Assembly: GCA_036897625.1 (NCBI GenBank)
Contig: JAYMTA010000395.1
Span: 1-29,959, forward strand
Source: Pelargonium cotyledonis
Lineage: Eukaryota > Streptophyta > Magnoliopsida > Geraniales > Geraniaceae
Length of the DNA stretch: 29,959 nucleotides
Direction of reading: 5' to 3'
Shown: positions 18,873 to 29,889 of the stretch, in pieces
How positions within the stretch are numbered: the stretch's first letter is position 1
How the letters are laid out: every line of letters begins with the position of its first letter
Program-made: the position numbers and the translations under genes
The notes under the pieces: model-generated
Seen by the model: only the letters and a program-made list of their open reading frames with translations
Told to the model about the DNA's origin: nothing
Database searches by the model: none

Positions 18873-21800
18873 CTGTCCGTGGACATTTTTGGTGTATAGA
18901 CTATAGTTGTTCATCGAGTGAAAGAGTGGATGGTTATGCATTATTGAAAACTCATTCTTGTTGATGTTTGGACTTCGGAGGTAGGTGTGTAGATATCCAA
19001 TGACCTCAGATGAATACTTAAGAGTAGAAGCCGGTTTTACAGAGAAACATTCTCCGGCCTTTTTACTGTTTCTTCTTCGGATCAAAGCTAGCAGTAGGTT
19101 TAAGACTTGCTTTCTTGTTATACAAGTTAGTACCTTGTGCTTTTGTCCTGATTTAGAAGGGATTTGTGGAACTCAACTTTAGCTTGATATAGAATTTTTT
19201 TGCGCCTGTGATGGCAAACCAGAAATCCTCTAAAATGCTCAAGACTTCATGATTTGCAAATTTGAGTATTTTATCAGTTGCTTGAATGTTCTTTTACAAG
19301 TGACGTTGGAAAAGGAAAAAAAGGAGGGTGTTGACTTTTGAAGTAACTTGCAACAAACATATTATAAATTCATTTATATCTAATACAACTGACTATTTGG
19401 GTACTGTTACCAAGTCTTGTTGGACTGAACGGTTTAAATGCTTTGGATTCCCCCGATTTGAAGTTGTAAATGCCAATCGAAAATCAGGAATGTAAGAAAA
19501 GTTGTGAATGCCCTGTAAGATGACATTCTCTTACAACCAAACTACTCCTTAATGCGAAAATGTAATAGATAAAGAAGCAACAATATACAGTCAAACTAAT
19601 GAGATGTTGATAGTACTAAACTTGTATATTGTGTGTTACTAAACACTTCAACTTCATCAAAGTCATCTTCCACATGTTGAATTGAAATGGTATCAGGAAC
19701 ACTATAACCAAGTGTCAAGAAAAACACAAATTGTTTCAAATTGACTGAAGCTATGAACCTTATTTCCACTTACTTAACTGCAGCCATGAACACACCAATA
19801 GCACTAGCAGGCAATACAAACATGGTACTCACCTTAAACATCATAATCATAATGTCTCCACCAAACCTGAGTGTGGCTGTGCAGCTGGCAGAGAGAATGC
19901 ACCTGAATGTTGCACAATATATAAACAGACCCACAACAGTTTTTCCAAGAGCACCCATCATGGTGTCACACTAGCCATACAAAATCATCTGGTTTTCTGT
20001 TTTCAACTTGTATCTTACACAAGTGATGTAGAACATCATACATAAACCCGATATCATAGCATTCCAGGAGAAGAGACAATATCCGATGCTAAGTTGCAAG
20101 TTGCAGTTTATCTAACAAATCATGAAGATAATAATCCGATGCTAAAAACACAAGTGTATCTATTACCTAGAAAACTCAACCCGTCCCCCCCTGCAACATA
20201 TTTATCACAAAAGTCAAAATATAGGATCCATAGAGAATTTTGTTATTCTCTTCTAACAGAATATGCATAACCAGTCTACCTGACCTACTTCAACAAAATA
20301 ATAATCAGTCTATATTACTAATAGCTTTTACTTTCAATGAAAGCAGTAAAAAAAATTCAGCAATTTGACAGGGATTCCAAAACCAAAACGTTGTTTTCCC
20401 AAACAAGGTAAAGCTGAGAATTATTTCTTGTAGCTTTGTGTGACAAATGAGAATCTTAATTCCGTCTAGATGAACCAGGACACACCTACTGTTCATGGCC
20501 AAAGTTGAAGCCGTGCATATTCTTTCATCAACCAGAAAAGCAAGAAGACAAGAATGCCCATGGCTGTAATCAATCAACCAGGTGAAATAGTGCAGTAGTG
20601 TTACCAAACAAACTAGAAGAAAAAATATGGCTTCTGAACACAAAACTGTACTGTCCCATAATAATCTAACACTCCCAACAACTTTATTCGGATTTTGCTC
20701 TTTGTCCCCAAACACAGGATCAGTATAAACCTTCATTCAAGATATTTAATGCCACAAACCAATTCAGTAACCATATGGGAATCAAGAAATCATCTTTTAG
20801 CTTCTATTGATAGTTATAATATCAAGGTGAGAACTCTGAGGATAGGGCAAGACCTGTAGGGGAGGACACCATGACATGATTACTATCCTTATTGAGATTT
20901 AGAGATATAGCTAAACAAAATCCCATACCCTACTTCACTATCTAAATTAAGGCTCAGCCTCAGGAACTTCTTGACAATATGACAAGAACAAATTTGATTT
21001 GATCAACTGCAGTGTCACCTCTTAGAATATTGAGATAAGAAACCTGAAAGAATGAATCTACTTAAGTGCATATTAATAAGTGACTCCTAGTGGCACAAAT
21101 AATAATCACAAAGCCAAAAATCTTGGGCACATAAGCTCCAACCACGAGTTTGAATTCAGGACTGGATGCAATTTAGTTGAAGAAGCTAATAAATTGGTAG
21201 CAATCTAAAAATTAGATATAATTACACACACACACATATATATATATCTTCTGTTACAGGGACCACCAAGGGTGTGTTGCATGGGAGAAGTAGCAGAAAC
21301 TTGGTAGAATAAATATCAGGACATTTGTTTTAATTCACATACTCGAGGAGGCAGCTAACTGATAAGAAAATAATAAAATGGTAGCAAGAGAAGGTCTATC
21401 CGGGATATTAGGATAACAAGGCCAAAATGATACAACAGACAACCTCCAAGGCTCCAACATCTCAACAAGATCTCCAAACGGTGAATACCAAATTTTACTA
21501 ACCTAATCAAATCATTTCACTCTTATAACTTTCCTAACCCAACCGAATCGACTTAATTTGGTTTAGTTCGATTAATAGTTTGGTGAGATACAATAACATG
21601 AAAATGAAATATATTTAGTATTTTAGTATGATAGAAACATCACTTGTCAGTCAGCCTAAAGGACCAGAAAAACTTGCTCAACAATCAAACCTGTGCGGAA
21701 CACATGTATAACTGTAAACATCACTAGTTTCTAAATTTAGAGGACCACCAAAACTTACTCAAAATTCAAACCTATACTAGAGATAATACACAAGGAATCT

Positions 21801-22807
21801 GGGGAAAAATCTACCCATAATGAACATTGCATAACCATAAAACAATTTATATCCTTTACAATCATCAAAATATTTAATCACGGTACATATGTTCAATATA
21901 GTACTGTATTCATGATGTGTTGTGCAAATTTAGATAATCACTATAAGAAATGATGTCAAATCAGCTTTTGTTCCATACTTCATTTGTGAATCTTAGAAGT
22001 GACTTTGTGACTCCACTAAATTTGGAACTACAATTAGTTGTAATAAAATTTAAAATAATAAAAGTGAATTTTACTAAGCAAGCTGAAATTTCAAACTAAT
22101 CAAAAGAACCTAATCCAACTCTTCAAATAACATAAATAGCCAAACCAAATTCATTTTTCAATTTTGGTTTGATTCCAGTAACCTTTATGCTCAGTAATTG
22201 TAGAGGAGAATGCTAATGAGTAGAGAAGATACGATTAGAAACAACAATACTAATAGATGAGTGAATCGGATGTCAAGAAACTACTTCATGTCAAACAGGA
22301 TATTTGTTACAATCAACAATCATTACGGAAAAGAGGCAATGAGTCCCCCCAAACTAATGATAGGAATAGATATCACAAAACTAATATAATCTCACTCAAA
22401 AGTGAAAGCCCAAACTTCTCAGAAAAGCAAAATAGCAACAAATGAGAGCACACATAGTGAGATCATCACCTACTTCCAAAACAAATAGGTTCTATTATTA
22501 GCTTCAAAATGCAAATTGAATGAAATCAAATCATAACATATATAAAGACATTAATCAATTCTTTTCTTCTTAATACAATCTGAGAAAAAGAACTGCATCA
22601 CTTTTATCATAAAAAATCACAGTACAATTGCAGTAATATCATGTTTCCATTAGAAGAAAAGAAAAGAAGATATCATTTAAAAAATTTCACAGATAATCTA
22701 ACCTCAAAATTATATGATTATCCTATTAAGATCACAACAATTGAACCCGAACCTGCAGAGGCTCATCCAAAATGCGATGTCCTGGCAGCCATAGTAGCCA
22801 CCTGAGC
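18873..22807. other. 3' UTR of the Myb/SANT-like gene, then a long intergenic region without a recognised gene
   Basis: The first 250-300 bases are the probable 3' UTR. From about 19300 the sequence is AT-rich. Short frames on both strands (for example 19741-19974, and 20305-20736 on minus) show no domain signature. A CA/TA microsatellite lies at about 21222-21248. The last 50-100 bases should be the ELC 3' UTR. I see no TIRs, LTRs or RNA genes. Confidence 0.4.
21222..21248. repeat. (CA)n(TA)n microsatellite
   Basis: A compound run of ACACACACACACA followed by TATATATATATAT. Simple sequence only; no function is implied. Confidence 0.8.
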
Positions 22808-23995
22808 CTACATCTGTGCCGCCCGGACTTTGGTAGCCAAAGCCCTGTGGAAAAACTGCTCTCTAGACAGCATCCTCACATTTCTCAAGTACTGATCAAA
22901 GGGTATAGCATTTTCTTGAGCTGCCTTGTCCAACGCATATATAGTATCTTCAATGGCCAAATCAGAGGCCGTAGACTCTAGCAATTGCTTTGAGAGAGTA
23001 TCAACACACTCGAAAGCATCATCGACATTCACATCTCCTGCATTTGCCATCTTCCCCTCATTATCTCTCAACCAAGCCTCCATCACATCCGTATTCATGA
23101 GCACCATCTGCAATTGCTGCTCCAATCCCTCCTTCTCGTCTTGCATCTCCTTCAACCCTCTGCTCAGCTGCTCCTCCCTCTGCCTCAGCACCGCCTGGGC
23201 ACTGAAAAGCCCCTCCATTTCCGCCTCCCTCGTCTTCCTCATCCCAGCTATGTCACCATGAACCGTCTCCACCAGCTTATTAATCGCATTCCTCTTGTAA
23301 CCCTCTGACGGATCCTCCGTGTGAGCCGGCAACCGCCCTCCCCCGGCACTCCTGCCACGGTACGGCGATGGAGGGTAAGCCCTCGGCGGGATCGCCGGGC
23401 GCGGGTACGCCGCCGGTCCAGGACCGGATGTGACCGGAGAGTAATGGACATGAGCCGGCGGGCTGGGGCTAGGGTTAGGGTTGGGTCGGCGCTGGGAGTA
23501 GAGCGGCGGGTCGCGGCTGAAAACGGCGCTCAATTGGAGGGCGAGATCGACGAGATTGGAGCTAGGGTAGACCCAATTCTGGAGATAGGGGATGGAGACC
23601 ATGCCGGAGGGGTTGACGTGGGGGTGGGGGCGCTTGATGACCATGTCGCGCGTGGGGTTCACGTAGACGCAGGGAGGGTGGCGGGGGTAGGACTCGGTGA
23701 GCCAGATGATGACGGGGATGTTGTAGGTGACGGACTGGAAGGACATGGGGACGGTGCCGTCGGCCTGGAGGAGGTGGACGGCGCGGCCATCGTTGTGGGT
23801 GAAAGTGGCGGTTTTGGGCTCGAGCGAGGGGGAGGCGGCGGCGAGGGAGAGCAGGTGCTGGCGGATCAGCCACTTGGTGTCCTCGGAGTAGGGGAGGGGG
23901 GTGGGGCCGCGCGGGGGGAGGGCGGAGCTCAGGAACTGCTGGGTTAGCTGCGGGTTGGGCGGCGATGGACCGGAACTCGGAGCCGGCAACACCAT
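22808..23995 (-). CDS. ELC: ESCRT-I subunit ELC / VPS23 (TSG101 homologue), single exon
   Basis: An intronless 395-residue frame, the family's normal length. Residues 36-160 are the UEV (ubiquitin E2 variant) domain ([46 protein letters not shown]). It lacks a catalytic cysteine, as expected, and binds ubiquitinated cargo. Residues 165-225 are a proline-rich linker. Residues 235-305 are a coiled coil for ESCRT-I assembly ([20 protein letters not shown] onward). Residues 325-390 are the steadiness box ([16 protein letters not shown] to [17 protein letters not shown]). The protein sorts ubiquitinated membrane proteins at endosomes; in Arabidopsis, loss of ELC affects cytokinesis and endoreduplication. 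The UEV half is strikingly GC-rich against the AT-rich surroundings. The start is ATG at 23995; no in-frame upstream ATG was noted. Confidence 0.95.
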   Translation of the reverse strand: MVLPAPSSGPSPPNPQLTQQFLSSALPPRGPTPLPYSEDTKWLIRQHLLSLAAASPSLEPKTATFTHNDGRAVHLLQADGTVPMSFQSVTYNIPVIIWLTESYPRHPPCVYVNPTRDMVIKRPHPHVNPSGMVSIPYLQNWVYPSSNLVDLALQLSAVFSRDPPLYSQRRPNPNPSPSPPAHVHYSPVTSGPGPAAYPRPAIPPRAYPPSPYRGRSAGGGRLPAHTEDPSEGYKRNAINKLVETVHGDIAGMRKTREAEMEGLFSAQAVLRQREEQLSRGLKEMQDEKEGLEQQLQMVLMNTDVMEAWLRDNEGKMANAGDVNVDDAFECVDTLSKQLLESTASDLAIEDTIYALDKAAQENAIPFDQYLRNVRMLSREQFFHRALATKVRAAQM

Positions 23996-25160
23996 GGCTC
24001 GTTAGGTGACGGATATCGATTGGTTGATGCTTCTTTGTTTCTGGTTTGTTCTCGAGAGAGAAAGCTGATCGCTGAAAATTGCTTGGTTCGACAAAGTGGA
24101 TTACGCGTGGAGCTTTGAATTGGTGGTCATGTCATGTCTGAGACTCTGATGATTGCTAATGCTAACCAGTCGCGGCCTGTTTCGTAATTTTGCATTTCAT
24201 TTCTTTTAATTGATTTGGGCTATGATTGGGCTTATAGTCGAAAGCCCAAATTGACACAACTATCAATTTTCTTTCTTAACTCTCGTCTCAGTATGAGCTG
24301 CATGATAAATTTTCGTAACGTTTTACAAAACTACATCGAATGTTACCAAATCGTCACACCCCGTGTTCTCGACCTCACCCACCTTCTGCCTCAAATTTAT
24401 GGATGGATTGTGATATCATATACGTCATAGTATGAGTCACTTACATTTAATATTACACTTGAGCATGCATGTAGAAATGGGTCCAATGATCATAATATTT
24501 CTAATGTTTGTATCCTTACCGATTCAATGTCCATTCACAGGGATGTATATTCGGATGATCCAGTTTTCTACTGCAGCAGAGTAGATTATGGAGCAATTCT
24601 TGTGGACATTAGATATGTCCTTTTTGAAAAACACCTTAATGGTGCAATGCTCATCAGTTGGCTAGAATAAATTCAGAAAAACTTAACAAACTTTGGGTCT
24701 ATAATAATTTTCTGAACTTCTGCTCTGCTTAATAATATATGTATATGTGCATATCTGTTATCTAAAAAAAAAAAAAACAGGTTTGATTCAAAATAAGAAA
24801 CTATGCTGCTTTAGCTGTCATTCCACTCATTTGGGTGGCAATACTTGTGCACATCCAGAGGATAGTTTCTGAATAGTGTCACTTGACAATGAAATTGAAG
24901 ATAAAATATGAAGTAAAAACAACTCTATTCCACAATAGCAACCAAAATTCAGATAAATGACATGTTTCACAATATAGAGTTTGACATATCGCAATCTATT
25001 TTGCAGTCAAATAAATGACATTCAACAATTGCACACAAAACTGAACAAGAACAAAACAATGAACTGATGAGACAACATATAATTACCATAAAGACACAAA
25101 TTTTGGAAACAGAATTATATGCGTGCTTTGCATTGCAGAGTTCAACATTCTCGTTTGCAG
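23996..25160. other. ELC promoter and leader, then intergenic sequence and mTERF 3' flank
   Basis: The ELC promoter should lie in about 23996-24200; no clear TATA box or telo-box was found. The remainder is AT-rich with no recognisable gene. A 71-codon frame at 24215-24430 shows no family signature. An A-run at 24764-24777 is present. The last 100-200 bases are the probable 3' UTR of the mTERF gene. Confidence 0.4.
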
Positions 25161-26279
25161 TCAAATTTTTGCCATTTTGTCCTTTTTGTACATCTCCAAT
25201 AAACCTGGGACTTTATGCAGATTCCCATTAACACACTTCCTTAAGAAGCTCTCCTCATCGTCGCAAACCAGGCGAGCTAGAACTGGATTGTCGCCCTCTT
25301 TAAGCAGCTTTTTGGACAGCAGAACCTTCATGACATTATACCTAGGACGAACCCTTTTATCGATAGAATATGTAAGCAAGATAGGATACTTGATAATAGT
25401 TTCCGCTCTGAGCTCCATAGTGTTCACATAGAAATCGAGTGAATACTTCATTTTCTCCTCCGAGACAACAAAAGTGGTAGGCCTGCTCCTAAAAACAGAC
25501 CAAATATGGTGCTGAGACCACCCATAGCTATTGAGCACTTTGAGTTTCTTCTCCCAATGGGAATGGCTCATAGAGGCCTTTATGAAAACGGCAAGTAGAA
25601 GGTTCTTGGAAGAGAAGGTGTCCACGGCATATTGATCCTTGACGATTTTGAGAGCATCAGCCAATCTCTCAAACCTTAATACAAACCAATTCGAATGCGT
25701 GACACAGAACTTTGATATAACATCAACATGAACTCCTTCCTTCACAAAGAGATGGATATTGGGTTTCAATGTTGAATCAAAATCACAAGTTAACAGAACT
25801 GGGTTGCGCTTCACAGCAAGCCTGAGTCTATCGTCTGTTCCCAGGAATGACCTGAGAAACTCAAGAGAGGGTTTAATATGACAGCTCAAGCTTCTCCGCA
25901 AGATGGGCGGATATTCGAGGATCAAATCGTGAAGATGAGGACCTGGGAAGCCATTTTCAGCCAGATACTCTAATTTGGGTCTCAGGGTTTCAACTGTCTC
26001 GCAGTTATTGTACAAATTGGGGAACTTTTGGATCATTTTGGTGATATCAGCATCGACAAATCCATGAGAACTGAACAAATGGAGTAGAGAATCAAACCAC
26101 TGGTTGTTGTTGTTGTCGTTGGGGTGGAGCTCTTTAGAGGCTGCAATGGCGGATTGAGCGGAGAATGAGCTTGATTTCGACGAAGCTAACGAAGAATAAG
26201 AAACAACCTTCGTAGTGGATGGCGAAGATAAATGCTTTTGCATCAACAAAACAAGATTTCTGAAAGGGGAATTAGCCAT
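25161..26279 (-). CDS. mTERF family protein (organelle gene expression), single exon
   Basis: An intronless 372-residue frame. Residues 1-50 are Ser/Lys-rich with almost no acidic residues before position 50, as in a mitochondrial or plastid transit peptide. Residues 60-345 contain repeated mTERF helical motifs, with signatures such as FLRSFLGTDDRLRLAVKRNP, VLLTCDF, VFRSRPTTFVVSEEKMKYSL and ETIIKYPILLTYSIDKRVRP. The last motif, with its YPILLTYS and R-P-R tail, is the C-terminal mTERF hallmark. Members bind organellar nucleic acid and act in transcription or splicing. The protein belongs to the large intronless plant clade that often occurs in clusters, although only one copy is in this window. 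Which organelle it enters cannot be decided from sequence. Confidence 0.93.
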   Translation of the reverse strand: MANSPFRNLVLLMQKHLSSPSTTKVVSYSSLASSKSSSFSAQSAIAASKELHPNDNNNNQWFDSLLHLFSSHGFVDADITKMIQKFPNLYNNCETVETLRPKLEYLAENGFPGPHLHDLILEYPPILRRSLSCHIKPSLEFLRSFLGTDDRLRLAVKRNPVLLTCDFDSTLKPNIHLFVKEGVHVDVISKFCVTHSNWFVLRFERLADALKIVKDQYAVDTFSSKNLLLAVFIKASMSHSHWEKKLKVLNSYGWSQHHIWSVFRSRPTTFVVSEEKMKYSLDFYVNTMELRAETIIKYPILLTYSIDKRVRPRYNVMKVLLSKKLLKEGDNPVLARLVCDDEESFLRKCVNGNLHKVPGLLEMYKKDKMAKI

Positions 26280-26341
26280 TGCTGATGGAGAAACCGGAGC
26301 TAGGCGATCAAGAAAATGCTTTTACTGCCTTTGACCTCTTC

Positions 26342-26349
26342 TAGGGTTT
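26342..26349 (-). promoter_or_regulatory. Telo-box upstream of the mTERF gene
   Basis: Minus-strand AAACCCTA (plus-strand TAGGGTTT, 26342-26349) lies about 65 bp upstream of the start codon. It fits the telo-box position seen near the NACA and Myb/SANT-like genes. Function is inferred from the motif alone. Confidence 0.45.
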
Positions 26350-27582
26350 CACAGTCAAAATGAGGTACAAATACGATATTTTCTTCTTCTTTTATTAACA
26401 CAATACAATATTTTCTGTATTTATTTCAAAATTTCATTTTCACCCATTAACATGGAATTAAAATGTTCAATCTTTTAAGAAACATAAGATCAAAAAGGTG
26501 GTTTTCTCTCTAAGGAGTGTACTCCTACAAGAATTTTTTAAAGAGAGGCCAGGGTATCACTATTGACGGGTTGGGTTTGGCTATAAGACGGAGGGGGCTG
26601 CTCGGGTCCTCTCCATTGAGACGAGTGAGGTCTGCGAGTGTTGAATTCGTGAGCGAAGCAGGTGGACGAACTGCAAGTCGTCGGGAGAGCAGTGCGGTGC
26701 GTCGGGTGTAGCAGCGGCACCGAGTTGTCGGGTAATAACAACAGCGGTGGTCGAGTAACAACGGCGGCAGACGAGGCAGAGCAATTCCGGTGTTTGCGAG
26801 GATGAATTGGACTGGTTCGACATCTACTATAGTTAGAGCTGGAGCATCTCGTTCGGCTGATATGAGAATGGAGGATGTAATCCGTGGGGTTCAGACCATG
26901 GAGATTGATGATGACATTGTTGTCATCAAATATGGTTCGGGAGATACTGAAAATGGGGCAAAAAACTTGCAAATTGCAAACTTGGTTGCTTAGGTTCACC
27001 AAGGACCATGATATGGATGCAAGGAGGCTTCCGTGGATAGACCAGGTCACGGGAGGAGTTGGGGTCTGATTCAACAAGTGTAGATAGCGATACTTTAGTG
27101 GATAAATTTAGACATTCGACAAATCTGAAGACATCCGACAGATCTGGGAATTAGACAAATTCATGAAACCGCACTTTTTATATGTAAATTACAAATCCAA
27201 CCCGACTAATAACCTCAAACCCACCCACGACATAAAATTTAGAGAAGCAAATGTCAACCAAAACCATCGTTTGTGAACCACTATTCATATTGTTGCATTA
27301 GTGGGGTGCATTAAGAGGTTGAGAACATCTTCACTAAAAAGTAAATCCATTTACAGTTGCTTTTTATTGTTAACATTAGGTGTGTGATTGCAAGCGTCCA
27401 TTGTATTTGAGATACTGAAAAAGTGATGCAATAACAAAGCAAAAGTACAGAAATAAAAACCAAATGGGTAAGGCAGAAACTATTAGATGAACTTTAGATT
27501 AGTAAAACCAGAAACAAACATCAACACAGCCATCCAACAGTAACTAAACCACTCACTCACACATCTTTCTATTTCTCTTCCT
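26350..27582. other. Intergenic region with a GC-richer patch carrying unassigned reading frames
   Basis: From about 26560 to 27070 the sequence is GC-richer than its surroundings, with overlapping frames on both strands. One plus-strand frame, 26790-26993, contains an acidic stretch (TMEIDDDIVVIKYGSGDTE). None matches a family I recognise. A decayed retroelement or host gene fragment is possible. The part from 27450 should include the UBA gene 3' UTR. Confidence 0.3.
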
Positions 27583-29508
27583 CTAAGGAGATGGAGAAGT
27601 AACAAACTGCCTGGGCAGGCTAAAGATGTCCTTTCCTGCGAAAGGCGAGGTCCACTCGCGCGAACCACCACCAGTTGATGTTTCCCCAGCCAACCCATCC
27701 TGCAACCCTGCTATGCAAACACCATTCCCGCCTCCCATCCTCATGCCCGAGCCATTCCTTAACATTGACGAAACCCCAAGCCACAGCCCACTTGATTTAT
27801 TTGATGTTCCGTTTGAGTCCAAGGTCCAATCTATGCTGGTGTAGTCGAACTCTGGCATCGAGGGTCCAGTATTCCAGTCCACCTGCGTTGAGGATCCAAA
27901 AGTACCAGCCGAGCTCCAGCCAGAGAATAGCCCCAGAGAGGATGGAACCGTCAGTGAAGGTGAAGATGCGCCCAATGTGCTCCATGAACTCCTTGGCTCA
28001 GAAGATGTGGAATGTAGGGAAGGAGGAGACGAACCCATTGCACACCATAAACCTCCGCCATACCCACCAGCTGATTGGGAATCCACCGGGTTGTACATCA
28101 TTGGGATCTCTTTGTATGGTGACTGCCGGTGAAACTGTCCAGAACTCTGGTTCTCCAGGGCAGCAAGGCTCCCTGTGTTCTGACTGAGGAGGACCTTACC
28201 ATTTGATCTTGCACTTTCAACACCTGGAAGATTATTCGGATACCATCCAGCTCCTGGGGGTGAGGCACTAGAGACCGGGTTATGCTTGGCATTTATGGAC
28301 TGGGGTCGCTGCATCATTATTACTGGTTCCCTCATAGCTCCTAGCTGTATATTTTTCCCTTCATTTCCAACAACACTGTGTTGGGACTCCAGTTTTGCTG
28401 ATGATGTACCTTGCATAGTAGGTGTCATAGTTAATGAGACAGAAGGACCTCCTGATCCTGTTGTCACGAATCTCTTATCTGGCACGGGCCTAGATTGATT
28501 AATCTTTAAAGACTGAGGATTTCTATTCCCTGGTTCAGTATATGATAGCACTGTAGCTGCTGCTGCTGCTGCTGCTACTGCCTTAGTGTAGTTAAAGTCT
28601 CGGTCATTCCTTCTCTGCTGTATTGTAACTGGTCCCATAGGCTTATCTTGGGGTCTCAAGTTCTTAGTGTCCGTAAGTTCTGGCTGTAATTGAGTAGCAG
28701 CTGCTTCCTGCTTCTGCACCTTCAACGTCTCTTCTGCCTTCTCAAGATCACCTTCACAGGCAACGACAGCTCTTTCAACCTCCTGCTTTGAGCATTTATA
28801 CCCGGCCTCAATTGCCGAAATCCGAGCAAGCTCTTGGCTTATATCAATTTTCAAGTTACCCCCATTTCCAAGATTAGTATCCTTGTTATGAGATTCTTCT
28901 TCATTCGAGACAAGCCAGGATACTGACTCCTCTACCTTGCCCTCATTCAAAATAAGGGCCAAGGTAGCCCGCTCAGATGAAAATCCCATTGCAACAAGCT
29001 GCTGAGAAAGTAATTCCAGTTTTCTTGACATCAAGTATCCACTGCAACGCTCATGCAATTCCTGTGCCCGCCTTTCCCTCTGACGCTGATGTTTCCTCTC
29101 ATTCTTCAGGCGGATCTTCTCCCGCCTATCATTGTCAGAACCAGGTATTATGTCCTGCCGAGGAGTACAATTTGCAGTCTTGTCCTTTGGGTCTTCTGAC
29201 TCACCAGAGCAGCTACCATTATTAGAAACTGAATCATACTCTGACATAGTCCCGTGAGGGCTAGTAGAATGATCATCAGTGTCATCTATATTTCTGAAAC
29301 GGCTGTTTTCATGGGAGGGAACGGAAGAAGCAGCTGATGGCGTTTCAAGGGCATGAAATGTCCCAGATATTGGATTGTAAGCATTGGCTGGAACGCTATT
29401 CCCGGTGTTACTAGAACCAGAAGGCTTGGAAGAAGCTTTCTGCAGTTCCTTGGCAGCCTTTGCAGAGGATCTGTCCCTGGACTTTGACTTGGACTTTGAT
29501 GAAGCCAT
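27583..29508 (-). CDS. UBA-domain protein (plant ubiquitin-associated/TS-N family), single coding exon
   Basis: The frame from ATG at 29508 gives 641 residues. The frame remains open to 29523, but that codon is TTG and an in-frame TAG precedes it, so 29508 is the start. Residues 1-30 are Ser/Lys-rich. Residues 125-155 form a highly basic, probably helical segment (REKIRLKNERKHQRQRERR). Residues 163-201 are a UBA domain (LSQQLVAMGFSSERATLALI, then EESVSWLVS), a ubiquitin-binding fold. Residues 222-263 are a second UBA-like segment (ISQELARISAIEAGYK, then EVERAVVACEGDLEKAEETL). An alanine run (about 310-318) and a long disordered Ser/Gly/Asn/Pro-rich tail follow. This is a plant family of unproven biochemical role; ubiquitin or proteasome binding is inferred from the UBA fold. 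Confidence 0.92.
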   Translation of the reverse strand: MASSKSKSKSRDRSSAKAAKELQKASSKPSGSSNTGNSVPANAYNPISGTFHALETPSAASSVPSHENSRFRNIDDTDDHSTSPHGTMSEYDSVSNNGSCSGESEDPKDKTANCTPRQDIIPGSDNDRREKIRLKNERKHQRQRERRAQELHERCSGYLMSRKLELLSQQLVAMGFSSERATLALILNEGKVEESVSWLVSNEEESHNKDTNLGNGGNLKIDISQELARISAIEAGYKCSKQEVERAVVACEGDLEKAEETLKVQKQEAAATQLQPELTDTKNLRPQDKPMGPVTIQQRRNDRDFNYTKAVAAAAAAATVLSYTEPGNRNPQSLKINQSRPVPDKRFVTTGSGGPSVSLTMTPTMQGTSSAKLESQHSVVGNEGKNIQLGAMREPVIMMQRPQSINAKHNPVSSASPPGAGWYPNNLPGVESARSNGKVLLSQNTGSLAALENQSSGQFHRQSPYKEIPMMYNPVDSQSAGGYGGGLWCAMGSSPPSLHSTSSEPRSSWSTLGASSPSLTVPSSLGLFSGWSSAGTFGSSTQVDWNTGPSMPEFDYTSIDWTLDSNGTSNKSSGLWLGVSSMLRNGSGMRMGGGNGVCIAGLQDGLAGETSTGGGSREWTSPFAGKDIFSLPRQFVTSPSP

Positions 29509-29880
29509 CTCGCTAGATTCCAACTAGTGATGAGTTACTGTGAGAAATAGAAAAAATAATCAGTTCTAGCTTTTCAATTTTGAAAACCCAAAATTGCACA
29601 GAGCATACAGCTATTATTGAAAATGATTGCCCTCCAGAAGTTTCTAACAACAGTTCCACTAAAAACCCTGGTGGGGTATAAATGGTAATGGTGACGTAAC
29701 AACTTGTACATGTGAGAGAATAAAACAAAGATTTGCCTATTTTTTGGACAAATATAGCATCTGATGTTTCCACCAACTTTATGCATTGACGATAAACACA
29801 GAAAATTATAAAAAAATGGCGTGAATGCAGAAAATAGAGGATACAACACAATTAATAAGCAAGGGTTATATATTTCCAGA
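29509..29880 (-). other. 5' UTR and probable leader intron of the UBA-domain gene
   Basis: On the minus strand a strong acceptor (TTCTATTTCTCACAG/TAACTC, with exon start at 29537) lies 29 bases before the ATG and has a T-rich tract and a possible branch site (CTGAT). No upstream exon is visible in the window, so the first exon probably lies beyond its right edge. Confidence 0.5.
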
Positions 29881-29889
29881 TACCCTTGA

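Noticed and set aside
19741..19974. Overlapping frames on both strands, one with membrane-like segments
   Set aside because: Both strands are open at once and neither has a domain signature or conserved neighbour exon.
20305..20736. 143-codon minus-strand open frame rich in hydrophobic residues
   Set aside because: No recognisable family, no good splice context and AT-rich surroundings; most likely chance.
23321..23947. 208-codon plus-strand open frame
   Set aside because: It is antisense to the GC-rich UEV region of ELC; its Gly/Val/Asp-rich translation is a composition artefact.
26538..27077. 179-codon minus-strand frame, Ser/Thr/Pro/His-rich
   Set aside because: Composition typical of a shadow frame in a GC-richer patch; no motif.
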